The notes under the pieces are model-generated. The model worked only from the letters and a program-made list of their open reading frames with translations. It was not told the DNA's origin and made no database searches. A program made the position numbers and the translations under genes. From assembly GCF_017813335.1 (NCBI RefSeq), contig NZ_JAGIYY010000007.1, positions 1 to 64,000 on the forward strand: a DNA stretch of 64,000 nt, read 5' to 3'. Within the stretch, counting starts at the first letter, position 1; each line of letters opens with the position of its first letter. Source of the stretch: Tianweitania sediminis. GTDB lineage: Bacteria > Pseudomonadota > Alphaproteobacteria > Rhizobiales > Rhizobiaceae. Shown here in pieces: positions 53,079 to 61,691 of the stretch.

Positions 53079-55190
53079 TCATTCCGCAACGGAACGCGGC
53101 ACCACCAGAGCATCGAGCGCGATCACGCCTTCCCCCTTCGCACGAGCGATTACGGGGTTGAGGTCGATGGTTTCGATGTCGTCGCGGTGAGCAGCGGCAA
53201 AGTTCGATATATTGACGAGCAGATCGGCGAGTGCATCCACATCGGCAGGCGGCGCGCCACGCACACCCGACAGCAGCGCGCGGCCCCTGATCTGGTCGAT
53301 CATGCGGTGCGCCTCTTCGCGGTCGAATGGTGCCAGCCGGAAGGTCACATCCTTCAACACTTCGACATGCACGCCGCCAAGGCCGAACATCACCGCAGGA
53401 CCGAATACCGGATCGCGTGACACGCCGATGATGACTTCGATACCCTTACCCGCCATCGGCGCGACCAGAACGCCTTCAATCGTCGCGTCGGGGCAGTGAT
53501 GCGCCGCGCGTTCGATCAGCGTGACATAAGCTGCCTCGACCGCAGCGCGGTCCGCAACACCAAGAATGACGCCGCCGATCTCGGTCTTGTGTTCAATCTG
53601 CGGGGAGACGATCTTCATCACCACCGGATAGCCGATGGCGTCGGCCGCGGTGCCTGCATCATCCGCGCTGCCGGCAAGCCGCTCGTCGAGAAAGGGCACC
53701 CCCGCCTTCGAAAGAAGCTGCTTGGCAGCGTGTTCCGACAGCGCCGCCACGCTTATCGGAACAGCCTGCGGCACGGGCCGCGTCACTCCGCCTTCACGGA
53801 AAGCCTTGCCGAAACGCGCAAGAGCGCCCAGCGAGGCCACCGCATCGGATGCATCCTCAAACACGAGGAAGCCCGCATCTTCATAGGCGCGAACCACTTC
53901 CGGGGCCGCCACCATTTCCAGTGCGATCAGGCGGTCGGGAAACCGCTCGCAGCCTTTCTCAATCGCTCCACGCAACGGTCCTGAAAGGGTGCGCGTGTTC
54001 GGCACGGTCGAGAAGAAGCCAAGCAGCGCGTCATAGCCGCCCTGATCCAGCATCACCTCGATATTGCGCGCCAGCAGACTCATCTCGTTGAGCGCCTGCG
54101 CGGTGGTGTCTACCGGATTGGTCACGGTTGCAAAGGGAAGCAGTTCGCGCAGCACTTCCTGCGCCGCGTCAGGCATCGGGGCTACATCCAGCCCGAAGCG
54201 TTCGGCTGCATCGGAGATAAGCACGCCAGCGCCGCCGGAAAGCGTGACCACGCCGAGCTTGTTGTGTTCCGGGAAAATGCCGCGTGTGCAGGCATAGGCG
54301 ACGTTGATCTGTTCGCTGGTCGTGTCGGCGCGATGTACGCCATATTGCCGGAACAGCGCATCGTAAATCGCGTCGGACCCGGCCAGTGAAGCGGTGTGCG
54401 ACGAAGCGGCCTTCGCGCCGATTTCCGAGCGCCCGACCTTCATCATGACGATGGGCTTGCGGTTCTGGCGGGCGAGCTCCAGCGCGCGGCGGAACCGCTG
54501 TCCGTCCCGAACGCCTTCGACATAGGCCATGATGACCTTGATATCGTCCTGCACCGCCATCCACTCAAGGCATTCGGCGACGTCGATGTCGGACTCGTTG
54601 CCGGTGGTGATCCAGTAATTGATCCCCAGACCCTTCTGACGGGCAAGATAGGCGATGTGCGAACCATACGCTCCCGACTGGCTGACAATGCCGAGTGGAC
54701 CGGCGGAAGGCATTTCCTTGTCCAGCGACTGGGTGAAAGTGCCGTAAAACCCGATCTGCGGATTGAACAGTCCGAGACAATTGGGACCGAGCAGGCGCAG
54801 ACCGCCCGCCTTGGCAATATCGACCAGCTTCTGCTGGATCGCACGGCCTTCGTCGCCGCTTTCGGCATAGCCAGCCGAGAAGATAACCGCCGCCGAGACG
54901 CCCTTTGCAACGCAGTCGCGCAGGGCCTGTTCGGTCAGCGCCGCCGGAACCGCGACCAGCGCCACGTCTGGCACTTCGGGAACATCGGCGAGGCTGGCAT
55001 ATGATTTCACGCCCTGAACCGTGTCGCGCTTCGGGTTGATCGGATAGATCGGCCCCGCGAACCCGCCTTCCAGCAGATAGCGCAGCGGGCGACCGGAAAT
55101 ACGCGTGGCATCGTCCGACGCGCCGAAGATCGCCACCGAACGCGGGCGGAAAAGATTATCAAGCCGGGAAGCGACAGGCTGGCTGTTCAT
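53079..55190 (-). CDS. ADP-forming acyl-CoA synthetase (NDP-forming, fused alpha-beta)
   Basis: A 703-aa fusion. The order is CoA-binding domain (SVAIFGASDDATRISGRPLR), succinyl-CoA-ligase-like domains with phospho-His H265 in ASSHTASLAGSD, and a C-terminal ATP-grasp domain (VMKIVSPQIEHKTEIGGV). It is of the acetyl-CoA synthetase (ADP-forming)/Pat-like class but has no acetyltransferase domain. It can form acyl-CoA with ATP or, in reverse, conserve energy by making ATP from acyl-CoA. It starts one base from the ACAD 3 stop and is the last gene of the operon from 60576. Confidence 0.87.
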   Translation of the reverse strand: MNSQPVASRLDNLFRPRSVAIFGASDDATRISGRPLRYLLEGGFAGPIYPINPKRDTVQGVKSYASLADVPEVPDVALVAVPAALTEQALRDCVAKGVSAAVIFSAGYAESGDEGRAIQQKLVDIAKAGGLRLLGPNCLGLFNPQIGFYGTFTQSLDKEMPSAGPLGIVSQSGAYGSHIAYLARQKGLGINYWITTGNESDIDVAECLEWMAVQDDIKVIMAYVEGVRDGQRFRRALELARQNRKPIVMMKVGRSEIGAKAASSHTASLAGSDAIYDALFRQYGVHRADTTSEQINVAYACTRGIFPEHNKLGVVTLSGGAGVLISDAAERFGLDVAPMPDAAQEVLRELLPFATVTNPVDTTAQALNEMSLLARNIEVMLDQGGYDALLGFFSTVPNTRTLSGPLRGAIEKGCERFPDRLIALEMVAAPEVVRAYEDAGFLVFEDASDAVASLGALARFGKAFREGGVTRPVPQAVPISVAALSEHAAKQLLSKAGVPFLDERLAGSADDAGTAADAIGYPVVMKIVSPQIEHKTEIGGVILGVADRAAVEAAYVTLIERAAHHCPDATIEGVLVAPMAGKGIEVIIGVSRDPVFGPAVMFGLGGVHVEVLKDVTFRLAPFDREEAHRMIDQIRGRALLSGVRGAPPADVDALADLLVNISNFAAAHRDDIETIDLNPVIARAKGEGVIALDALVVPRSVAE

Positions 55191-55191
55191 C

Positions 55192-56427
55192 TCAGAAATT
55201 CACGCCCTTCGACAAGAGATCGCGCGCAACAGTGCGCTTCTGGATTTCGCTGGTGCCATCGGGAATGCGCATCGAGCGAACAAATCTGTACCCGGCCTCA
55301 AGCCGCAATTCGTTGGTCAGGCCCATGCCGCCATGCACCTGCATGCAGCGGTCGAAAACGCGGTTCGACGAGTCGGTGCAGAACTGCTTGACCATCGAGG
55401 TTTCGGCCAAAGCCTTTTCGCCACGCTCCAGCTTCATCGCGCAATCGAGCAGGATGGATTCGGCGGCATAGATTTCGGTCGCGCTTTCCGCCAGCAGCAT
55501 CTGCACGGCCTGGTGCTCGCCGATTGGCTGCCCGAAGGTCTTGCGCATCTTGGAATATTCCACCGCCCGCACCAGCGCCCAGCGCGCCAGACCGACACAG
55601 GTGGCCGACAGGCCGAGACGGCCCAGATTAACGCCGCGCAGCGCGACCTTCAGGCCGTCATTAACCGCACCAAGGCGATAGCGGTCAGGCACGCGCAATT
55701 CATCGAATGCCAGAATGCCGATTTCCGCACCGAGATGGCCCATGATCGGGATGGTCGAAACCGCCTTGAAGCCCTTCCAGCCGGTTTCCACGAAAAAGCC
55801 AGTGATGCCGCCCTTGCGCTGCGCAACGAGCGCCGGATCGGTTATGGCGAAGATCATCGCATAGTCGGCATAGGGTCCGTTGGTGATCCACTGCTTGGAA
55901 CCGGAAATTACCCAGTCGTCACCATCGCGGATAGCGGTGGTTTTCAAGTTGAATACGTCGGAACCGGCATCCGGCTCCGACAATCCGAAGCACAATGTCT
56001 TTTCGCCGCTGGCCAGTAAGGGCAGGTATTGATCGCGCAGACCTTCATCCAGAACCGTGAGCACCGGCGACAGGCCATTGGTGAAGGGCGAGGGGATGAC
56101 AACAGGATGGATGAGCGTGCGCTCAGGCCCGCAATGCGCAGACAATTGCCAATTGAGATAGACCGAAGCAACCGGACCCAGCCCGCCGCCGCCAAGCTCT
56201 CCCGGTCCGAACATAGTGTAGAAACCGGCCTCCGACGATTTCATCCGAACCTGACGGCGCAGTTCCTGCACTTCAGGCGTGAAGCGGCCTTCCTCATCGT
56301 AAATCGTGCGATCCGATGCAAGCAGAGCCTTGTTGGCACTTTCCAACGGCACCACTTCCTGCTCGACGAAACGGATCAGGCTATCACCGATCTGAATGAT
56401 TTCTTCGGGGACCAGCGACCTGTTCAT
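55192..56427 (-). CDS. Acyl-CoA dehydrogenase 3 (Asp in the EGT position)
   Basis: A 411-aa acyl-CoA dehydrogenase with CFGLSEPDAGSDVFNLK and GSKQWITNGPYADYA. The catalytic position reads RIPDGTSEIQKR, with Asp in place of Glu, and the alternative site (VNLGRLGL) has no Glu either. Some ACAD10/11-type dehydrogenases that handle unusual acyl groups show Asp here. ATG 56427 follows the upstream stop by one base; a TTG five codons earlier overlaps it. It is linked to the DUF35/thiolase-like and MaoC genes. Confidence 0.87.
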   Translation of the reverse strand: MNRSLVPEEIIQIGDSLIRFVEQEVVPLESANKALLASDRTIYDEEGRFTPEVQELRRQVRMKSSEAGFYTMFGPGELGGGGLGPVASVYLNWQLSAHCGPERTLIHPVVIPSPFTNGLSPVLTVLDEGLRDQYLPLLASGEKTLCFGLSEPDAGSDVFNLKTTAIRDGDDWVISGSKQWITNGPYADYAMIFAITDPALVAQRKGGITGFFVETGWKGFKAVSTIPIMGHLGAEIGILAFDELRVPDRYRLGAVNDGLKVALRGVNLGRLGLSATCVGLARWALVRAVEYSKMRKTFGQPIGEHQAVQMLLAESATEIYAAESILLDCAMKLERGEKALAETSMVKQFCTDSSNRVFDRCMQVHGGMGLTNELRLEAGYRFVRSMRIPDGTSEIQKRTVARDLLSKGVNF

Positions 56428-56428
56428 C

Positions 56429-56845
56429 TCATTCACTCTCAAGCTTGAATTTCGGCAGCGTTAGTTCCGGCGTCACATCGTCGAAGCTGACCTTGACCCG
56501 CGCACCGATGCGCACGCTTTCGACATCGCTCGTGATGATGTTGGTCAGCATACGCGGCCCTTCATCCAGCTTTATCATGGCAATCACATAGGGCACGTCG
56601 GCCGCAAATGTCGGACCAGCAGGCTTGCGCGCAATCGTGTAGGAATAAACTTCACCATCGCCCGACGCATCGACCCATTCGAGATCGTCGGAATAGCAAT
56701 GCGGGCAAAGCTCGCGCGGATAGAAATGGTGCTCTCCGCAAGAACGGCAACGCGGCAGCAGCAGCCTGTGTTCACGCGCGGCGTCCCAGAACGGCTTGGT
56801 GCCGGGATCGATGACGGGCTGGGGCTTTTCGTAGGTCTCGCTCAT
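56429..56845 (-). CDS. DUF35 OB-fold/zinc-ribbon protein, thiolase partner
   Basis: A 138-aa protein with a rubredoxin-like zinc ribbon (C33, C36, C47, C50) and an OB-fold (GEVYSYTIARKP, IGARVKVSFDD). DUF35 proteins bind thiolase-superfamily enzymes; in steroid side-chain degradation such a domain forms a complex with the Ltp2 retro-aldolase. It lies 15 bases from the thiolase-like gene, in the same order as known pairs. Confidence 0.88.
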   Translation of the reverse strand: MSETYEKPQPVIDPGTKPFWDAAREHRLLLPRCRSCGEHHFYPRELCPHCYSDDLEWVDASGDGEVYSYTIARKPAGPTFAADVPYVIAMIKLDEGPRMLTNIITSDVESVRIGARVKVSFDDVTPELTLPKFKLESE

Positions 56846-56860
56846 TTGCTCGCCCCTCGC

Positions 56861-58027
56861 TTAGTTGTTCGCCAGAATGACGGTTGAGCCGGATGACAGC
56901 GTGCCACCAGTGCCATGCACCAGTGCGGTCGCAACATCCGCCACCTGCCTTGCGCCCGCCTCACCGCGAAGCTGGCGCACAGCCTCAACGAGAAGGAAGA
57001 TGCCGTACATGCCGGGGTGGCAATATGACAGCCCGCCGCCATTGGTGTTGAGCGGGAATGCCCCGCCCGGTGCCGTGCGCTGACCGGAGACGAACGCGCC
57101 ACCCTCGCCCGGCTTGCAAAAGCCCAGAGCTTCGAGTGTCATCATCACGGTGATGGTGAAGGAGTCGTAGCACTCTACCAGATCAATGGCGTCATGGCTG
57201 ATGCCCGCCATTTCGAATGCGCGCTTCGAGGCCATTTCCGCCGCCGTGAGGCGAGCGAGGTCGGGCATTGCGCCAATCGACCAATGCGTATGCGCCTCGC
57301 CATAGCCGCGAATGTGGATCGGCTTCGAACCATGAGCGCGGGCATTCTCTGCCGTGGTCATCACGATTGCGCCAGCACCATCAGTCACCAGACAGCAGTC
57401 GAGGAGCTTGAGCGGATCGGCAATGCGCGTCGAATTCATCACGTCATCGATGGTCAGCGGATCGCGCATCGTCGCTGCCGGGTTCATGCTCGCCCATTTG
57501 CGCGTGGCGACCGCGATTTCGGCAAGCTGTTCTTCAGTGGTGCCAAACTCATGCATGTGGCGCTGCGCGGCAAGCGCGTAGCCACCGACCGGCTGCGGAA
57601 TGCCCCACACATTCTCGAACTGCATGGTGAGAATCGACGGACGCCCGCCCAGCGTGCGGCTGCGTTCACTCTTCTGCATGGAGCCGTAAGAGATGAGCGC
57701 AACGTCACAATAGCCCTTTTCGATGGCCATTGCCGCGTGCGCGACATGTGCCTCGAATGCCGAGCCGCCAATATTCGTGCTGTCAGCAAAGCGCGGATGA
57801 ATGCCGAGATATTCGCCAAGCGTTACCGACGGCAATTGCCCCGGACCCGGCACGCCCCAAAGGCCAGCGACAAGCAGGCCGTCCACATCGCGCATCGATA
57901 GACGGGCATCGTCGAGCGCGGCCTTTGCAGCGCGCGCCTGCACCTGCAAGACGGAGCCGCCGCCCACCACCTTGCCACCTTCCAGCGGAACGTCGCCAAC
58001 GCCGACGATTACTGCTTCACGCGCCAT
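56861..58027 (-). CDS. Thiolase-superfamily protein without nucleophilic Cys (Ltp2-type)
   Basis: A 388-aa SCP-x/lipid-transfer-type thiolase-like protein. The segment where thiolases keep the acylated Cys reads TNIGGSAFEAHV (85-96), so Cys is absent. The C-terminal block GGLSYCHPGMYG is kept. Loss of Cys is typical of aldolase-acting members such as Ltp2, which split beta-hydroxyacyl-CoA by retro-aldol chemistry with a DUF35 partner. The partner follows directly. ATG 58027 is 2 bases after the MaoC stop; a longer form would lie inside that gene. Retro-aldolase is the favoured function, not thiolysis. Confidence 0.85.
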   Translation of the reverse strand: MAREAVIVGVGDVPLEGGKVVGGGSVLQVQARAAKAALDDARLSMRDVDGLLVAGLWGVPGPGQLPSVTLGEYLGIHPRFADSTNIGGSAFEAHVAHAAMAIEKGYCDVALISYGSMQKSERSRTLGGRPSILTMQFENVWGIPQPVGGYALAAQRHMHEFGTTEEQLAEIAVATRKWASMNPAATMRDPLTIDDVMNSTRIADPLKLLDCCLVTDGAGAIVMTTAENARAHGSKPIHIRGYGEAHTHWSIGAMPDLARLTAAEMASKRAFEMAGISHDAIDLVECYDSFTITVMMTLEALGFCKPGEGGAFVSGQRTAPGGAFPLNTNGGGLSYCHPGMYGIFLLVEAVRQLRGEAGARQVADVATALVHGTGGTLSSGSTVILANN

Positions 58028-58029
58028 GC

Positions 58030-58455
58030 TTACGCTCCCACCGGCTGAATTGCATATCCTGCGAGGATCTGGCGACCGCCTGCGCTGACCAACAGCTTCA
58101 CGCGCAGGCAATCTTCGCCATCGCGCTCAACCTTGCCCTCGATCTCGCCGGTAACTTCCACCACATCGCCAGCAAACACCGGCGCGATGAAGGTGATGTC
58201 GATTTCACCACAAGCGTCGAAGGCGCCATCACTCCACTCGTTCAGCATCTGTGACACAAACGCCAGGGTCATTAGCCCGTGGCCGATGGGGCGACCGAAC
58301 GGCCCGGTCTTCGAGAACTCCGGATCGACATGAATCGGGTTGAAATCATGCGAGGCTGCCGCATAGCGGTCGATGCGCGCCTGATCGACGGGGCGCACGA
58401 TAACCGGCAGCTTTGCGGACAACTGACCCGCACCCTTGCTGATATCCGCGCTCAT
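58030..58455 (-). CDS. MaoC-type enoyl-CoA hydratase subunit with Asp-His dyad
   Basis: A 141-aa hot-dog protein with the hydratase-2 motif ASHDFNPIHVDPEFS (D37, H42) and IGHGLMTLAF. Its start overlaps the preceding small hot-dog gene by 4 bases, an arrangement like two-subunit MaoC hydratases in which one half is catalytic and the other structural. It would hydrate an enoyl-CoA to the beta-hydroxyacyl-CoA used by the retro-aldolase. Confidence 0.87.
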   Translation of the reverse strand: MSADISKGAGQLSAKLPVIVRPVDQARIDRYAAASHDFNPIHVDPEFSKTGPFGRPIGHGLMTLAFVSQMLNEWSDGAFDACGEIDITFIAPVFAGDVVEVTGEIEGKVERDGEDCLRVKLLVSAGGRQILAGYAIQPVGA

Positions 58456-58847
58456 TGATCCTTACCCCATATCGAGGTGATGCGGCCCGACGAAACCGAC
58501 GTGCCGTCCTCGCCCTTCGCCTCGAAATCCGAGACAACATAGGGCCGTTCCTTGCGAATATATTTCTCGACCACCCGCGCCTGAATCGAGATCGTTTCGC
58601 CGACCTTGAGCGATCTGAAAAACCGGATGGACTGCTTGGCGTGAATACCACCCGGAGGGCTTTGACGCGCACTCAGCAGATCGACCAGATAAACGCTTGC
58701 GAGCATTGACGGCGCGTCTTTGCCACGGCGTTCATTTCCGGTCGCCTCAAGAAAGCTATCCACGACAGCCTGCGTGACCTCGAAGCGGAGCGGGTCGGCA
58801 GGGAAAACATCGCCGACCACCACCTCATCATATCGCCGGTAGTTCAT
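58452..58847 (-). CDS. MaoC-like/FAS1-like dehydratase subunit (non-catalytic half)
   Basis: A 131-aa hot-dog protein (MNYRRYDEVVVGDVFPADPL, SARQSPPGGIHAKQSIRFFR) without the Asp-Asn-His dyad motif of hydratase 2. Overlap with the catalytic MaoC gene supports a heteromer, as with ChsH1/ChsH2 in steroid degradation. It follows SDR 5 by 3 bases. Confidence 0.8.
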   Translation of the reverse strand: MNYRRYDEVVVGDVFPADPLRFEVTQAVVDSFLEATGNERRGKDAPSMLASVYLVDLLSARQSPPGGIHAKQSIRFFRSLKVGETISIQARVVEKYIRKERPYVVSDFEAKGEDGTSVSSGRITSIWGKDQ

Positions 58848-58850
58848 GTG

Positions 58851-59762
58851 TCAGACCGGCGTCCAGGAGAATACGTCGCGCGACAGGTGAACCGGCACGA
58901 AGGACGATTTCAGCGCAGGGATCGCATGGTCACGCAGCGTTTCCGGCGTCCAGCCTTCCGAGCGATGGATCGAACGCAGCGGGCGTGGCTGGCTCATCAG
59001 GAAGATTTCATTACCGCGCACAGCAAAGATCTGGCCATTGACTTCCTTCGCATCGTCACTGGCGAGGAACACCGCGACCGGCGCGATCTTGTCCGGCGTC
59101 AGCATGCGCAGGCCCGCAAGACGCTCTTCCTGATCCGGCGTGTTCGGGATCGAGCCAACCATGCGGCTCCATGCGAAGGGCGAAATGCAGTTGGAGCGAA
59201 CGTTGAACTTGGCCATGTCGATGGCCAGCGATTTCGACAGGCCGACAATGCCCATCTTCGCCGCCGAATAATTCGCCTGTCCCGGATTGCCGACAAGACC
59301 CGACGTCGAGGTCATGTTGACGAAAGCACCGCTTTCCTGCTTGCGGAAATGCTCGGCGGCTGCGCGGGCGACATAGAATGAACCGTAGAGGTGAACCTTG
59401 ATTACCGAATCCCAATCGTCTTCGGTCATCTTGTGGAAGATCACATCGCGCAGGATGCCAGCATTGTTCACCACGATGTCGATCTTGCCGAACGTGTCTA
59501 CCGCACGCTGCACCATGCCTTTCGCCGCAGCGGAATCCGACACGCTGCCGTAATCGGCAACCGCTTCGCCGCCTGCGGCCTTGATGTCGCGCACGGTTTC
59601 ATTTGCCGGGCCGTCGGTTTCGTCATCGCCGGTCAGCGAAACGCCGGGATCGTTCACGACGACCTTTGCGCCGTGGGCGGCCATCATCAAAGCGATTTCG
59701 CGGCCAATTCCGCGACCTGCGCCGGTGACGAGCGCAACCTTGTTTGCAAGCAATTCCGACAT
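58851..59762 (-). CDS. Short-chain dehydrogenase (SDR 5), MFE-2-like
   Basis: A 303-aa SDR resembling the dehydrogenase part of peroxisomal multifunctional enzyme 2: TGAGRGIG, VVVNDPGVSLTGDD, NNAGILRDVIFHKM, YSAAK and a long C-terminal extension (TPETLRDHAIPALKS). Such enzymes oxidise (R)-3-hydroxyacyl-CoA to 3-ketoacyl-CoA with NAD. Placement next to the MaoC pair matches successive beta-oxidation steps. Confidence 0.88.
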   Translation of the reverse strand: MSELLANKVALVTGAGRGIGREIALMMAAHGAKVVVNDPGVSLTGDDETDGPANETVRDIKAAGGEAVADYGSVSDSAAAKGMVQRAVDTFGKIDIVVNNAGILRDVIFHKMTEDDWDSVIKVHLYGSFYVARAAAEHFRKQESGAFVNMTSTSGLVGNPGQANYSAAKMGIVGLSKSLAIDMAKFNVRSNCISPFAWSRMVGSIPNTPDQEERLAGLRMLTPDKIAPVAVFLASDDAKEVNGQIFAVRGNEIFLMSQPRPLRSIHRSEGWTPETLRDHAIPALKSSFVPVHLSRDVFSWTPV

Positions 59763-59811
59763 TGTTTCTAACCTGACCTCTTATTTGTTGCCTTCGATCC
59801 GTGGGAGCGGA

Positions 59812-60576
59812 TCAGATCATCCAGCGTCCGCCATCCACAACGACCGACTGACCGGTCATGTAGCGGGCGTCATCGCTGGCCAGAAAAGCGGCAGCCGCCG
59901 CGATATCCTCCGGCTCAGCAAAGAAGCCGAGCGGTATCGAAACCCGAATCTTCTCGAGAATGTCTTCAGGAATGCGGTCGATCACCCGCGTCTTGGTAAC
60001 GCCGGGGCAGACTGCATTCACATTGACCTTGAAAGGCGCCAGTTCGCGGGCAAGCGACCGGGTGAAACCGATTACGCCCATCTTGGCCGCGGCATATTCG
60101 CTGATGCCAACTTCGCCAGCCAAACCGGCATTGGATGCGACATTGACGATTTTGCCCTTGCCGGCCTCACGCATCGAAGGGACAACCTGCCGTGAGGCAA
60201 GCAGTGTCGAGAACAGCGAAACGTTCAGGACGAAGCTCCAGACCTCAGGCTTCGAATTGTAGAATTCCGACGCGCGCTCACGCGCGCTTTGGCCGACATT
60301 GTTCATCAGCACATCGACGAAACCGAACTCTTGATAGATTTTGCCGAACGAGTCGGTGATAAACGCTTCTGCCGTGCAGTCGCCGGCAATTGTCAGTACC
60401 TTCGCGCCCTTCGCGCCCTTCGCGCGGGCTTCCTCGGCCACCGCTTCCAACCCATCAGAGTCGAGGTCGAGAATGGCAAGATTCGCGCCTTCAGAGGCAA
60501 AGCGCAGCGCGGAAGCGCGCCCAATACCGTTTGCCGCGCCAGTAACGACGGCATTCTTCCCTTCCAGACGAAGCAT
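59812..60576 (-). CDS. Short-chain dehydrogenase/reductase (SDR 6)
   Basis: A 254-aa classical SDR: TGAANGIG, MNNVG in place of NNAG, catalytic Ser in VASNAGLAG, YAAAK. ATG 60576 follows GGGGAGGAGGAG; 41 upstream codons of open frame carry no family sequence and overlap operator site D. A 9-base tandem repeat (60401-60427) encodes AKG-AKG-AK within it. It is the first gene of the eight-gene operon to 53079. Confidence 0.88.
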   Translation of the reverse strand: MLRLEGKNAVVTGAANGIGRASALRFASEGANLAILDLDSDGLEAVAEEARAKGAKGAKVLTIAGDCTAEAFITDSFGKIYQEFGFVDVLMNNVGQSARERASEFYNSKPEVWSFVLNVSLFSTLLASRQVVPSMREAGKGKIVNVASNAGLAGEVGISEYAAAKMGVIGFTRSLARELAPFKVNVNAVCPGVTKTRVIDRIPEDILEKIRVSIPLGFFAEPEDIAAAAAFLASDDARYMTGQSVVVDGGRWMI

Positions 60577-60646
60577 TTTACTCTCTCCTCCTCCCCTCGC
60601 TGACGCAAGGCGGCCCTGCCTGAGGTGGGCCTCGATCAAATAAAAC

Positions 60647-60660
60647 CTAACACCCGTTCG
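60647..60660 (+). promoter_or_regulatory. Operator site D (CTAAC-N4-GTTCG), upstream of the 60576 operon
   Basis: CTAAC ACCC GTTCG followed by AAAATC, about 70 bases upstream of SDR 6. It has the same spacing and right flank as sites A, C and F. Confidence 0.7.
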
Positions 60661-60711
60661 AAAATCGTGCAAGTGCGAAATTGATGTCTCCCGCTTCAAA
60701 CTTGCAGTTTT

Positions 60712-61623
60712 TCACGCTCCGGCGCGGCGGCGAAGTGTGGATATGGCGACGCCCAGCAAGACAAGAATGATACCTACGACCGCTCGCAAGGTTAGCGCTT
60801 CACCGAGAAACGCGACGCCGCAGGTTACGGCGGCGACGGGCGCGAGATAATTATTGTAGGATGTGAAGGCTGGACCGGCGCGGCTGACCAGAGCGAACAA
60901 CAAAAGATTTCCCATCGCCGTGTTCAGGGTCGCCAGCACGAGCACAGCGCCCATCACCGCATGTGTGGGTAAATGTGGCGGTAATCCATCCACCAACAAC
61001 GCAACCGGAATCATCCAGAACGTTGCGAAAATCAGGATGAGTGTCGTGGTGGTGAAGGAATTATGATGGCGCACCAAGGCCATGCCAAACAAGGATGCCG
61101 CAAACACAACGGCCGCACTGCTGGCGGCAAGCAGCCCCTTCGCACTCGAACCGAACGAGGTGAATGCATCCGGGCCAAAGAGCGCCAAAATTCCTGCCAG
61201 CCCGACGATTATGCCAAGCACGTTGCGCCAGTCGGGATATTCCTTGCGCAATATCCCGAAGCACGCGGTAATCAGTGGCACAAGCGCCATTGTCACGGCT
61301 GGCACCGAAGAGTCCACATAGGACACGGAAGTGGCGATCAGGGTCAGCGGCAAGGCATTGGCGATAAAACCCAAAAATGCAAACGCTGCCAAATCCCTAC
61401 GGGTAAGACGAGGCCAGCCATTTCGGGCTGTTAGTATGCAGCACATGATGATGGCGGCGATGAATATCCGAATCGCAACCAGCGATATCGGCGAGAACTC
61501 GGCCACCGCAACCTTGGTGAACATATAGGATGAACCCCAGGCGGTACTGAGAACGCCAAGCAGTATAAACTCAGTCGCGCCCGGCTTGCCGAAACGCTGC
61601 ACCGTCGCTGTGCCACTGGACAT
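60712..61623 (-). CDS. EamA/DMT-family transporter
   Basis: A 303-aa inner-membrane protein with about ten hydrophobic segments and two EamA repeats (LSTAWGSSYMFTKVAVAEFS early, TLNTAMGNLLLFALV late). Drug/metabolite transporters export or take up small metabolites. ATG 61623 follows GGGGAGGAGCT. It is divergent from the NmrA-like gene and shares operator site E, so it belongs to the regulon and may move a substrate or by-product of the pathway. Confidence 0.87.
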   Translation of the reverse strand: MSSGTATVQRFGKPGATEFILLGVLSTAWGSSYMFTKVAVAEFSPISLVAIRIFIAAIIMCCILTARNGWPRLTRRDLAAFAFLGFIANALPLTLIATSVSYVDSSVPAVTMALVPLITACFGILRKEYPDWRNVLGIIVGLAGILALFGPDAFTSFGSSAKGLLAASSAAVVFAASLFGMALVRHHNSFTTTTLILIFATFWMIPVALLVDGLPPHLPTHAVMGAVLVLATLNTAMGNLLLFALVSRAGPAFTSYNNYLAPVAAVTCGVAFLGEALTLRAVVGIILVLLGVAISTLRRRAGA

Positions 61624-61646
61624 GATAGCTCCTCCCCGTATAGAAA

Positions 61647-61660
61647 CGAACATTCGTTAG
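61647..61660 (-). promoter_or_regulatory. Operator site E (CTAAC-N4-GTTCG on minus strand)
   Basis: The plus strand reads CGAAC ATTC GTTAG. It is located 24 bases from the transporter start and 32 bases from the NmrA-like gene, so it could repress both. Confidence 0.7.
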
Positions 61661-61691
61661 AATTTATCTCCAGTCAAGCAGGGAGGACGCT

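Noticed and set aside
60401-60427. Nine-base tandem repeat in SDR 6 as a phase-variation element
   Set aside because: The unit is a multiple of three and only three imperfect copies occur, so copy changes would not alter the frame.
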